A stretch of 64,000 nt of DNA, taken from assembly GCF_003399645.1 (NCBI RefSeq), contig NZ_NBXD01000002.1, forward strand, positions 1-64,000. The letters run 5' to 3'. Below, one piece after another: positions 8,360-15,703 of this stretch (positions within the stretch are counted from its first letter, which is position 1; each line of letters starts with the position of its first letter). Below the pieces are notes generated by a model that was given only the letters and a program-made list of their open reading frames with translations, searched no databases and was not told the origin of the DNA. The position numbers and the translations under genes were made by a program. This DNA is from Subtercola boreus. Its GTDB lineage: Bacteria; Actinomycetota; Actinomycetes; Actinomycetales; Microbacteriaceae.

Positions 8360-9457
8360 ATGACGACCGCACCACAGCACCCGACCGCGAAGCACCATCC
8401 GACCGCACCACACCACCCGACCGCGCAGCCGCACCCGATCGTGCGAAACCAGCCGACACCGTGGTTGCACGCACCCGCGCCGCAGGCTTTCGCCGAGACA
8501 CAGGCGACGACCCGCCAGCAGTGGTCGAGGCAGGGCCAGGAGGCCCTCGATCTCTCAGCGGGCAATGTCACCTGCGACGACCCGAAGAACTTCCGCTCGC
8601 GGGGCGTGCTCTGGACCTTCGGCGACGTCATCGCCTCCGACGTCGTCATGACACCCTGCTCGATCACCCCCACGTTCGAGGAGGCGACCGGCGACGCCGA
8701 CTATGTGAGTGTCGTCTTCATCATGACGGGTGGGTTCACCATCTTCGACGGGAGCCAGCCGTTCACGGTGTCCAAGGGGGGATCGGGGTGGTTTCCCGGC
8801 TGGACGAGGGTCACGGCCACGAATCAGCACACGTCACGTTTCGCACGCGTCTCCGTTCCGCGGTGTGCTCTCAACGGCGTGGAGAAGCGTCACCGCCCGT
8901 TCGGTGTGTTCAAGAGCCAGATGATGCTGACGGCGCCGGCCCTCTCGTTCGTGCTCGAACTGATGCACACGACCGATGAACGCAGCCTTCGGGAAGCTCG
9001 CCCGCGGAGCGTCGGCAGCACGTCGAACGGTCATCCGGCCGCGGCCGTGCTCACCCAGCTCGTCTCGGGGCTGTTCATCGAGCAGGCCGGTTTCCGGCTG
9101 GACTCCACCGACCTCACCTCGGGCCTCTGGGCCCAGGCCATGGCGGTCATCGACCGGGAGTTCGCCAACCCGATGCTCGACCCTGGCGCCCTGGCCGACC
9201 GGTTGCACGTCTCACTGCGGCACCTTCAGAGGGCTTTCGCCCAGAACGGCGCGACCATCAGCGATGCTGTGCGCGAGCGCCGCGCCGCCGCAGTCGTGGC
9301 GACGATGACGGGCGGAACGAGCCCCTACCTCTCGCTGGGCGAGGTCGCGCTGATGAACGGCTTCTCGAGCATCAAGGAGATGAGGTTCGCCCTGCGTTCG
9401 AAGCACGGCATGACGCCGAGCGAGTTTCGAACGACCTCCCTGGCGGCCGCCGGATGA
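8360..9457 (+). CDS. AraC-family transcriptional regulator
   Basis: A 365-residue regulator. ATG was chosen because AAGGGGACGAA precedes it. The first 35 residues are a His/Pro-rich run with repeated HPTA units, then an AraC_binding_2-like sensor domain (about 50-230; VVFIMTGGFTIFDGSQPFTVSKGGSGWF). The C-terminal pair of helix-turn-helices runs from about 275 (LADRLHVSLRHLQRAFAQNG; then LGEVALMNGFSSIKEMRFALRSKHGMTPSEF). The inducer and targets are unknown; there is no obvious partner gene next to it. Confidence 0.85.
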   Translation: MTTAPQHPTAKHHPTAPHHPTAQPHPIVRNQPTPWLHAPAPQAFAETQATTRQQWSRQGQEALDLSAGNVTCDDPKNFRSRGVLWTFGDVIASDVVMTPCSITPTFEEATGDADYVSVVFIMTGGFTIFDGSQPFTVSKGGSGWFPGWTRVTATNQHTSRFARVSVPRCALNGVEKRHRPFGVFKSQMMLTAPALSFVLELMHTTDERSLREARPRSVGSTSNGHPAAAVLTQLVSGLFIEQAGFRLDSTDLTSGLWAQAMAVIDREFANPMLDPGALADRLHVSLRHLQRAFAQNGATISDAVRERRAAAVVATMTGGTSPYLSLGEVALMNGFSSIKEMRFALRSKHGMTPSEFRTTSLAAAG

Positions 9458-9506
9458 CCGGCAGAGGGCGCGCGGCGAGGCGAACCGCTCCGCTCCGCGC
9501 CTTCGC

Positions 9507-9836
9507 TCAGCCGATGCGCGCGACCTTCACCGCGATCGACGCCGTCTCGGCCATCCCGCCCAGCAGGAGGCGTTCGGCGATCGCGTCGTAGACCTGCCGG
9601 CACACTTCGGTGGCCGGCAGACCCTCGCTCACGCCGATCGTGACCGAGACCGTGAGGCCACCGTTCGCCTCAGCGACCGCCACGACATCGTGAGCGACGG
9701 CGCCGCGCAACACCACCTGCGTCACGGCAGAGACGGCCTCGACCACGACGGGTCCCGAGGAGTAGACGGCCGCGACGCCGGGAATGAGCCGGACGAGGTC
9801 GGTCAGGTCGCGCGTCAGAGCAGTTCGATCATCCAT
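9507..9836 (-). CDS. Asp23/Gls24-like small protein
   Basis: A 109-residue soluble protein with alternating strands typical of the Asp23 fold (AAVYSSGPVVVEAVSAV, LTVSVTIGVSEGLPATEVCRQVYDAIAERL). Asp23-type proteins form envelope-associated assemblies linked to alkaline and cell-wall stress. It is the last gene of the minus-strand sigma-factor operon, 16 nt after the preceding gene, and mirrors the Asp23 genes of the divergent operon. The start MDDRTALT follows GGGAAC. Confidence 0.65.
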   Translation of the reverse strand: MDDRTALTRDLTDLVRLIPGVAAVYSSGPVVVEAVSAVTQVVLRGAVAHDVVAVAEANGGLTVSVTIGVSEGLPATEVCRQVYDAIAERLLLGGMAETASIAVKVARIG

Positions 9837-9852
9837 TGTTCCCGTACCCCTG

Positions 9853-10473
9853 TCACTCGATCTCTTCGGCAGCGTCTTCACCGAGGCTGCGGGAGAGATG
9901 CACGTCATGGATCACGACGTCGATCGCCGCAATGGTCAGTTCGGTGTGCTTCAGGAGCTCTGCGTAGATCGCCTCGCGCACCCGCGCGGCCGCCTCGGGG
10001 ATGGACTCTCCCCAGAAGACGCTCGCGTCGACGAGCACCGTGATGGGCTCGCCCGGAACCGTCACATCGCCCTGCAGCCGGCATCGCCCGATGAGAACCC
10101 CCGTCACGGAGTCGCCCGCGGCGCGGATGAGCCCGCGGACCGCGCCCTCGGTGAGGGTGAGGAAGGCCTGGGCGGAGGGATGCGACACCGGGATGCTGCG
10201 CCCGGCCTGCGCCTCGAAACCGATTCGGTTCAGAATGCCCGCGACCCAGCTGTCGTCGCGCGCCGGCTCGTCGATCGCCTCGGTCTCGAGCAGCGACAAC
10301 GACACCCCCCGCAGGCGGATGAGTGCGGCCATGGCGATTTGGCAGCCGGGAGACGACTCGATCGACGGGTCGAACGGCAGGCAGCCGGCTTCGAGGTAGT
10401 CGCTGAGCTCGTCGATGGTGTGGCCGTCGAGATCGGCCGGTTCGAAACCTTCGAGTGCGATTTCGTCGCTCAT
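9853..10473 (-). CDS. Asp23/Gls24-domain protein with anti-sigma-like N-terminus
   Basis: A 206-residue protein. The ATG overlaps the sigma-factor stop (ATGA) and follows GGAGGAG. The N-terminal 45 residues (HTIDELSDYLEAGCLPFDP ... SPGCQIAMAAL) resemble the helix pair and cysteine spacing of zinc-associated anti-sigma domains but lack the His-x3-Cys-x2-Cys signature. The C-terminal half (from about residue 115) is Asp23-like: VTGVLIGRCRLQGDVTVPG, then VREAIYAELLKHTELTIAAIDVVIHDV. Position directly after an ECF sigma gene fits a regulator of that sigma factor; this is inference. Confidence 0.65.
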   Translation of the reverse strand: MSDEIALEGFEPADLDGHTIDELSDYLEAGCLPFDPSIESSPGCQIAMAALIRLRGVSLSLLETEAIDEPARDDSWVAGILNRIGFEAQAGRSIPVSHPSAQAFLTLTEGAVRGLIRAAGDSVTGVLIGRCRLQGDVTVPGEPITVLVDASVFWGESIPEAAARVREAIYAELLKHTELTIAAIDVVIHDVHLSRSLGEDAAEEIE

Positions 10474-11033
10474 CGCCACTCCTCCATCTCACGCATCAGA
10501 TTCTTGCGCGCCCGGGCCAGCAGCCCGCGCACGGTCGAGGTGGGCAGGTCGAGCTCGGCGGCGATGTCGTCGTAACTGTACTCGGCGATCTCCTTGAGAA
10601 CCCAGCACTGGCGCTGCTGGGCGGGCATCGCACGCAGTGCGCGGCTGAGCGCCGCCTCGCGCGAGTGCGCCTCGGCGATGCGCTCCGGCCCGTGTGCCCG
10701 GGGCGCCTCCTGCTCGAAGTCGTCGATGTCGACGTGCTGCTTTCGCGCCCTGATGCGGTCGATACTCTTACGGCTCACGATGCGCATCAGCCAGCTCTTG
10801 ACGACACCCGCGTCGGTGAGGGTCGACAGCTGCTGCCAGGCGGTGATGAACGATTCCTGCACCACATCGTCGGTCTCGTCGTTCGACCCGAGCACCCGGG
10901 TCGCGTAGGCCCGCATCAACGGTCCGTACCGCCGCACGAGAACCTCGAAGGCACGCACGTCGCCGTCGGCCGCGCGGCCCACGATGGTTCGGTCATCCGC
11001 CTGGCTGAGCGAAGGGGGGGAATGGACATCCAT
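10470..11033 (-). CDS. ECF-type RNA polymerase sigma factor
   Basis: A 187-residue sigma-70 family protein. Region 2 is FEVLVRRYGPLMRAYATRVLGS followed by ETDDVVQESFITAWQQL and SWLMRIVSRKSIDRIR. Region 4 is ALRAMPAQQRQCWVLKEIAEYSYDDIAAELDLPTSTVRGLLARARKNL. There is no region 3, as in ECF factors. It is divergent from the Asp23 operon and heads its own operon with two Asp23-like genes, so it probably controls this envelope-stress locus. A GTG at 11042 is an alternative start with slightly better spacing to GAAGGG. Confidence 0.9.
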   Translation of the reverse strand: MDVHSPPSLSQADDRTIVGRAADGDVRAFEVLVRRYGPLMRAYATRVLGSNDETDDVVQESFITAWQQLSTLTDAGVVKSWLMRIVSRKSIDRIRARKQHVDIDDFEQEAPRAHGPERIAEAHSREAALSRALRAMPAQQRQCWVLKEIAEYSYDDIAAELDLPTSTVRGLLARARKNLMREMEEWR

Positions 11034-11172
11034 TCGACTCACGCACCCTTCACAGAAATAGAGCAACCCACTGGTGTGACGAATGGGACTCGGCCACCGT
11101 CTTACTAGTGACTATCGCACAAACACCCCGGGCTTCTGCTCGGGGCCCCGCACTCAGATCAAGGAGCACACC

Positions 11173-11637
11173 ATGGCAACCCCCACCACCCCCGCAACCG
11201 TCAAGCCGACCGTCGTGACCTCGTCGGCCACGATTCCCGCGTCGCCGACCGCTGAGATCGCCATCGGCAAGACCGTCATCAACGACGGCGTCATCGCCAA
11301 AGTCGCCGGTATCGCGGCCCGTGAGGTCAGCGGAGTGCACGCCCTCGGCGGTGGAGCGGCCCGCGTTCTCGGTTCCATCCGCAGCGCCATGAACAACACC
11401 GACCTCTCGCAGGGCATCACCGTCGAGGTCGGCGAGACCCAGGTCGCCGTCGACGTGACCATCGTCGCCGAGTACCCGGTACCGCTGCAGGATGTTGCGG
11501 ACAAGGTGCGCTCGTCGATCGTCGACGCCATCGAGACCCTCGTCGGCATGGAGGTCACCGAGGTCAACGTGACCATCGTCGACGTCTTCATCCCGTCCGA
11601 CGACGCCGATGACGAGACCGAAGCGCGGGTTCAGTAG
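11173..11637 (+). CDS. Asp23/Gls24 family envelope stress response protein
   Basis: A 154-residue canonical Asp23 protein starting at ATG after AAGGAGCACACC. The core motifs are present: ISNDGVIAKVAGIAAREV-type (here VINDGVIAKVAGIAAREVSGVHAL), GITVEVGETQVAVDVTIVAEYPVPL and a final VTEVNVTIVDVFIPSDD. It is soluble, without a signal; homologues bind membrane partners of the AmaP type. First gene of a five-gene operon (11173-13394) divergent from the ECF sigma factor. Confidence 0.92.
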   Translation: MATPTTPATVKPTVVTSSATIPASPTAEIAIGKTVINDGVIAKVAGIAAREVSGVHALGGGAARVLGSIRSAMNNTDLSQGITVEVGETQVAVDVTIVAEYPVPLQDVADKVRSSIVDAIETLVGMEVTEVNVTIVDVFIPSDDADDETEARVQ

Positions 11638-11639
11638 TC

Positions 11640-11837
11640 ATGACCAGTTCTGCAACCCGGGCAGGCATCGTCATCGGTGCCGTTCTCGCCCTCACCTGGA
11701 TCGCCTTCGGCTTCTGGGCGTTCGTCTTCGTCGCCGTCGCGATGGCGATCGGAGCCCTCGTCGGTCGCGTGATGGAGGGCAAGCTCGACCTCACCGCCCT
11801 CATCGGCGCGTTCAGAGGGAAGCGTTCGTCATCGTGA
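11640..11837 (+). CDS. small membrane protein of the Asp23 operon (DUF2273-like)
   Basis: A 65-residue protein starting 2 nt after the Asp23 stop. It has two closely spaced hydrophobic segments (IVIGAVLALTWIAFGFW and FVFVAVAMAIGALVGRVM), then a short basic tail. Small membrane partners of this kind regularly follow asp23 and are thought to anchor the Asp23 protein. Family assignment is by size, layout and context. Confidence 0.75.
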   Translation: MTSSATRAGIVIGAVLALTWIAFGFWAFVFVAVAMAIGALVGRVMEGKLDLTALIGAFRGKRSSS

Positions 11838-12217
11838 GCACGGTTGTGGCGTCGCGTCCCCTCCGGGCGCCCGCCGCCGGCCGAACGCGGGTGACAGCGA
11901 AAGCCCTCAACCGCGTGATCGCCGCGGTGGCGGCCGAGGCTCTCGGGGTCGACGCATCGTCGGTCTCGATCGACCTCGCCGACTCCGCTGGCGCGCTGAC
12001 CGTGACCGTTCGATCGCCGCTTCGCGTGGTGTCGCTCGGCCGGGTTCAGGATGACCGGGGCATCGTCGCTCGAACGGGCGGCACGCTCCTCGAGCGTGCC
12101 GCGGTCGCGCAGACCGAGATCCGTCGGCGTGCCTCCGACCTCAGCGGATCGAACATCTCCACCGTCACGGTGCGGCTCACCGGAATCGACGTCCAGTCAG
12201 AGAAGAGGGTGAGATGA
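11834..12217 (+). CDS. Asp23-operon soluble protein, Asp23-like
   Basis: A 127-residue protein starting at GTG, overlapping the preceding stop by 4 nt. The basic N-terminus (RPLRAPAAGRTRVTAKALNR) leads into a strand-helix pattern (SVSIDLADSAGALTVTVRSPLRVV; LERAAVAQTEIRRRASDLSG; ISTVTVRLTGIDV) similar to the Asp23 fold. It probably belongs to the same envelope complex. There is no membrane segment. Confidence 0.65.
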   Translation: MSTVVASRPLRAPAAGRTRVTAKALNRVIAAVAAEALGVDASSVSIDLADSAGALTVTVRSPLRVVSLGRVQDDRGIVARTGGTLLERAAVAQTEIRRRASDLSGSNISTVTVRLTGIDVQSEKRVR

Positions 12218-12792
12218 GTACGACATCGCTCTACCGACGACTGAGCCGTCGCGAAACGCACTCCCCGCTGTCTGGTCTGGCCATTGTTCTGGCGCTGCTC
12301 GCCATCCTCGCGCTGGCCTACCTCGGCGTGGAGTTCGTGCTGCGGCTGCTGGGCCGCTCCGCCCTGCTCGTCGCGCCGGCCCAGCTCGCCCAAGCGGTGA
12401 CGGATGCGCCCGGCTACCCGGCTGGCGCCCTGATCGCCGGCGGCATCGTCGCTGCGGTCATCGGCCTGATCCTCGTCATCGTCGCGTTCTCCGGCAGCCG
12501 CCGGGCCCGGCACACGCTGACGTCGGAGCGGGCGGCCACCGTCATCGACAACGAGGTGATCGCGTCGGCCCTGGCTCGGCACGCGGCCTACGCGGCCCGC
12601 ATCAGTCCCGACAACACGCAGGTCACCGTTTCACACCGTAGGGCGATCGTGCGGGTGACCCCGGCCTCCGGGCTCACCGTCGACCGCGATGCTGTGAGTG
12701 CGGCCGTCGATGAACAGCTCGCTGCCTATGAACTCGAGCCGAGCATCCGTTCGCGCGTCATCATCGAGAGCCAGGGAAAGGTCGGAGCATGA
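12214..12792 (+). CDS. membrane protein of the Asp23 operon (DUF6286-like)
   Basis: A 192-residue protein with two N-terminal membrane segments (about 20-45 and 68-92), then a cytoplasmic domain with conserved-looking elements: RHTLTSERAATVIDNEVIASALARHAAYAA, and VTVSHRRAIVRVTPASGLTVDRDAV. The start overlaps the previous stop (ATGA). The layout matches the DUF6286/AmaF-type proteins that accompany actinobacterial asp23. It is likely the membrane anchor for the Asp23 assembly. Confidence 0.75.
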   Translation: MSTTSLYRRLSRRETHSPLSGLAIVLALLAILALAYLGVEFVLRLLGRSALLVAPAQLAQAVTDAPGYPAGALIAGGIVAAVIGLILVIVAFSGSRRARHTLTSERAATVIDNEVIASALARHAAYAARISPDNTQVTVSHRRAIVRVTPASGLTVDRDAVSAAVDEQLAAYELEPSIRSRVIIESQGKVGA

Positions 12793-13394
12793 ACAGCACC
12801 AATCGCGGCGCGAACCGGACAGTCATCCTGCTCGCCGGTCTCGTGCTCCTCGCCCTCGGCCTGGTTTCTCTTGCCCTCGGCGCACTGCCCGGGTTCAGCA
12901 GGGCGTTCGATGATGCCGCCCCCGGCGTCACGTCGACGCTCACCGACGCGCTGAAGGCCACGCCGTTCAGCGCGACCGGGCACAGCTGGCTCTGGCTCAT
13001 CGCGGCCCCGGTGCTGCTCGTCTTCGCCGTGCTGTTCGTCGTCTTCATCGCACGCCAGGGGCGCGGGCACACCCGCGCTCTGCTCTCGCAGAAGCCGACA
13101 GACGACGGCTCGACGGTGGTCGATGCATCCGTCGCCGAAGACCTGCTCAAGGAGTCGCTTGCGTCACACCCCGAGCTCGTCGGGTCACGCGTCACGACCT
13201 ACGACGTGAAGGGCACCTCGGTGTTGAAGGTCTCGGTGTCGTGCCGGCGCGGGGTCTCCCCCGTCGATGCGCGCGACCTGGTGGAGCAACAGCTCATCGC
13301 CCTCGACGCCCTGCTCGGTACCACTGTTCCCGCCCTCATCCAGGTGAGTGGGGGGTTTCGCACACGAACCGCTGGGGTAACCCGGCTGGCGTGA
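12789..13394 (+). CDS. membrane protein of the Asp23 operon (AmaF-like)
   Basis: A 201-residue protein. Two membrane segments (about 11-34 and 68-90) flank a short extracytoplasmic loop. A cytoplasmic C-terminal domain follows (VVDASVAEDLLKESLASHPELVG; VLKVSVSCRRGVSPVDARDLVEQQLI) with the same strand-helix layout as the preceding gene, so the two are probably paralogous partners. It overlaps the previous gene by 4 nt and ends the operon before csbD. Confidence 0.7.
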   Translation: MNSTNRGANRTVILLAGLVLLALGLVSLALGALPGFSRAFDDAAPGVTSTLTDALKATPFSATGHSWLWLIAAPVLLVFAVLFVVFIARQGRGHTRALLSQKPTDDGSTVVDASVAEDLLKESLASHPELVGSRVTTYDVKGTSVLKVSVSCRRGVSPVDARDLVEQQLIALDALLGTTVPALIQVSGGFRTRTAGVTRLA

Positions 13395-13452
13395 GCCCGT
13401 TCGTTCGACCCGATCCCCGGGCCGACCTTCACAACAAGAAAGGCAACACATC

Positions 13453-13626
13453 ATGAGTGCAGCAGACAAGATCCAGAACGCCGCCCAGGACCTCGCCGGC
13501 AAGGCGAAGGAAGCGTTCGGCAACGCCACCAACGACGACTCCAAGGTCGCCGAAGGCAAGGCCGATCAGACCTCCGCGAGCGCCAAGAAGGCCGGCGAGA
13601 ACGTCAAAGACGTCTTCAAGGACTGA
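13453..13626 (+). CDS. CsbD-family stress protein
   Basis: A 57-residue hydrophilic protein, MSAADKIQNAAQDLAGKAKE and so on, with repeated AxxxxGKAKE-type units and many Lys, Ala and Asp residues; length and pattern are those of CsbD. Family members are induced by general or envelope stress; their biochemical role is not known. It follows the Asp23 operon by 58 nt and is closed by a strong hairpin. Confidence 0.9.
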   Translation: MSAADKIQNAAQDLAGKAKEAFGNATNDDSKVAEGKADQTSASAKKAGENVKDVFKD

Positions 13627-13659
13627 GTTCGGTCGCGCCGTTTCCTCGGCGCACTGATC

Positions 13660-13694
13660 AGAAGGAGCGGGGCGATGGATGCCCCGCTCCTTCT
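13660..13694 (+). terminator. strong hairpin terminator after csbD
   Basis: AGAAGGAGCGGGGC and GCCCCGCTCCTTCT form a perfect 14-bp stem around the loop GATGGAT. It lies 33 nt after the CsbD stop and ends transcription of the envelope-stress operon. Confidence 0.8.
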
Positions 13695-13761
13695 GTCATT
13701 CGCGGGCCGGTTGCTGGCGGAGTTTCCCTGCTGCTTGCTTTGTGTTTGCTAAGCAGTCTTT

Positions 13762-13808
13762 TTGACACGTGATCCTGTGAGAACGCTCATCATGAGTGCC
13801 CTGACAGG
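13762..13808 (+). promoter_or_regulatory. phosphatase upstream region: TTGACA and imperfect palindrome
   Basis: A TTGACA hexamer at 13762-13767 could be a -35 element, but the -10 at 17-bp spacing (GCTCAT) is weak. It is followed by a 35-bp imperfect palindrome (CCTGTGAGAACGCTCAT - C - ATGAGTGCCCTGACAGG, 13774-13808) immediately before the phosphatase ATG. This could be a PhoP-type or other operator; no clear PHO-box repeats were seen. Confidence 0.35.
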
Positions 13809-13818
13809 AGTTCGAACC

Positions 13819-15519
13819 ATGAAGCTTTCCCCACCCCCGGCGCGCGGAAAGCGCCGCGTCATCTCGATTGCCGCTGCAGCCGTCGCAGCGACAGTCCTTC
13901 TCCCCGCCGCGGCCTTCGCCGGTGCCGGCGTCGCCCTCTCGGCCAACGGGGGCGCAACCCGTCTCGACGGCGACCAGACCACCGCCATCCGCTCGGAGAT
14001 CAAGAACGCCTCCGCGAAGAACGTCATCCTGCTCATCGGTGATGGCATGGGCGACTCCGAGATCACCATCGCGCGTGACTACGCGTACGGTGCCGCCGGC
14101 CGCCTCCCCGGAATCGATGCCCCGCCCCTCACCGGCCAGTACACGACCTACTCGCTCTACAAAGACGGCGAGAACAAGGGCAAGCCCGACTACGTGCCGG
14201 ACTCCGCCGCGACCGGCAGCGCCTGGTCGACCGGCACCAAGACCTACGACAACGCGATCTCCGTCGACATCGACGGAAAGCCGCAGCAGACGATCACCGA
14301 GATCGCCAAGGCCAACGGAATGAACACCGGTGACGTCAGCACCGCCGAGATCCAGGATGCCACGCCCGCCGTCCAGGTCGCCCACGTCGGCGCCCGCTCC
14401 TGCTACGGCCCCGACTCCCCCACCTGCGGCAGCGACGCCCTCGCCGCCGGCGGACTCGGCTCGATCAGCGAGCAGCTGCTCAACACCCGCGCAGACGTCA
14501 CCCTGGGTGGAGGCGCGGCAACGTTCGCGCAGACCGCCAAGGCCGGCGCCTACTCGGGCCAGACCCTCTTCTCGCAGGCTTCGGCTCGCGGCTACCAGGT
14601 CGTTCAGGATGCTGCCGGCCTCAACGCGGTGAAGACCGCCGACCAGAGCAAGCCCGTTCTCGGCCTGTTCACGCCCGGCAACTTCCCCACCCGCTTCCTC
14701 CCCACGGTCGCCACCGTCGGTGGAGCGGATGCCGCACCGAGCACCTGCGCCCTGAACCCCGACCGGCTCACCAACGACCTGTCGCTGCCGAACCTGACGA
14801 ACAAGGCGATCTCGCTGCTCGACACCAACAAGAACGGCAAGGGCTTCTTCCTCCAGGTCGAAGGCGCGTCGATCGACAAGCAGGACCACGCTGCGAACGC
14901 CTGCGGCCAGATCGGTGAGACCCTCGACTTCGACGAAGCCGTTCAGGCAGCAATGGCCTTCGCGAAGAAAGACGGCAACACGCTCGTCATCGTGACTGCC
15001 GACCACGCCCACTCGAGCCAGATCGTCGACAGCACGCCGCCGACCTCGCTGAGCACCGCGCTCAAGACGGTCGACGGCACCACGCTGAAGATCTCCTACG
15101 GAACCGCCGCCGCCGGTGGATCGCAGCAGCACACGGGCACCCAGGTGCGCGTCGCGGCCTACGGCCCCGGAGCTGCGAACGTTGTCGGTCTGACCGACCA
15201 GACCGACACCTTCTTCACCATCACGGACACCCTCAAGGTGAACAAGGACCTGCCCAGCCTGAGCCGCAGCGCGAGCGCCGCGTCGAGCGACTACCGCCCC
15301 ACCAAGGGCGAGAAGATCACGATCACGGGAACCCGTTTCAACGGCGACCGCCAGGTCACCGTGACCTCCTCGATCGGCGCCACCGTCGGCACCTTCGACG
15401 TGATCGACGGCAAGGTCACCGTGCCGTTCACCGCGCCGAACACGGCCGGCGACGTGACGCTCACCCTGACGGGTGTGCAGTCGGGCAAGAGCTTCCCGGT
15501 GAAGATCACCGTCAAGTAG
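13819..15519 (+). CDS. phoA: secreted alkaline phosphatase (PhoA family)
   Basis: A 566-residue secreted enzyme that hydrolyses phosphomonoesters. The start [11 protein letters not shown] follows AGGAG at good spacing. The signal peptide is KRR plus a hydrophobic stretch, cleaved near AAFA|GAG (about residue 34). The metal motif is GDGMGD (74-79) and the nucleophile box DSAATGS has Ser129. Later metal ligands lie in [15 protein letters not shown] and [10 protein letters not shown], and HTG follows. After the catalytic domain a C-terminal Ig/IPT-like extension of about 85 residues ([12 protein letters not shown] to FPVKITVK) may bind the wall or substrate. A hairpin terminator follows. Confidence 0.93.
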   Translation: MKLSPPPARGKRRVISIAAAAVAATVLLPAAAFAGAGVALSANGGATRLDGDQTTAIRSEIKNASAKNVILLIGDGMGDSEITIARDYAYGAAGRLPGIDAPPLTGQYTTYSLYKDGENKGKPDYVPDSAATGSAWSTGTKTYDNAISVDIDGKPQQTITEIAKANGMNTGDVSTAEIQDATPAVQVAHVGARSCYGPDSPTCGSDALAAGGLGSISEQLLNTRADVTLGGGAATFAQTAKAGAYSGQTLFSQASARGYQVVQDAAGLNAVKTADQSKPVLGLFTPGNFPTRFLPTVATVGGADAAPSTCALNPDRLTNDLSLPNLTNKAISLLDTNKNGKGFFLQVEGASIDKQDHAANACGQIGETLDFDEAVQAAMAFAKKDGNTLVIVTADHAHSSQIVDSTPPTSLSTALKTVDGTTLKISYGTAAAGGSQQHTGTQVRVAAYGPGAANVVGLTDQTDTFFTITDTLKVNKDLPSLSRSASAASSDYRPTKGEKITITGTRFNGDRQVTVTSSIGATVGTFDVIDGKVTVPFTAPNTAGDVTLTLTGVQSGKSFPVKITVK

Positions 15520-15537
15520 CTCGACCCGTTACGCCTC

Positions 15538-15575
15538 GAGGGCGGCTTCACCGGAACACCGGTGGGGCCGCCCTC
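15538..15575. terminator. hairpin terminator after the phosphatase gene
   Basis: GAGGGCGGC and GCCGCCCTC form a 9-bp stem, with an inner CACCGG/CCGGTG pairing in the loop. It lies 18 nt after the phosphatase stop, between convergent genes. Confidence 0.65.
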
Positions 15576-15610
15576 TTCGCGTTGCCGGGCGGTGTGCGGT
15601 CCAGCGCTGC

Positions 15611-15703
15611 CGGGCGCGGCTTCTGCTCGGGCGCGGTTTCTGCTCAGGCGGGGTTTCTTCTCAGGCGGGGTTTCTTCTCAGGCGGGGTTTCTTCTCAGGC
15701 GGG
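15611..15703. repeat. 17-bp tandem repeats at the 3' end of the lactonase gene
   Basis: Three exact copies of CTCAGGCGGGGTTTCTT run from 15643 to 15693, followed by a 10-bp partial copy that holds the lactonase stop codon. Two degenerate copies lie upstream. The array looks like local expansion of the end of the minus-strand gene. Confidence 0.8.

Noticed and set aside
13696-15132. Long open frame antisense to the alkaline phosphatase gene
   Set aside because: It mirrors the codon bias of the phosphatase gene, has Arg/Gly/Val-rich composition, and shows no domain; it is a high-GC shadow.
15611-15703. CRISPR array
   Set aside because: Units are directly adjacent 17-bp tandem copies without spacers, and no cas genes are present.
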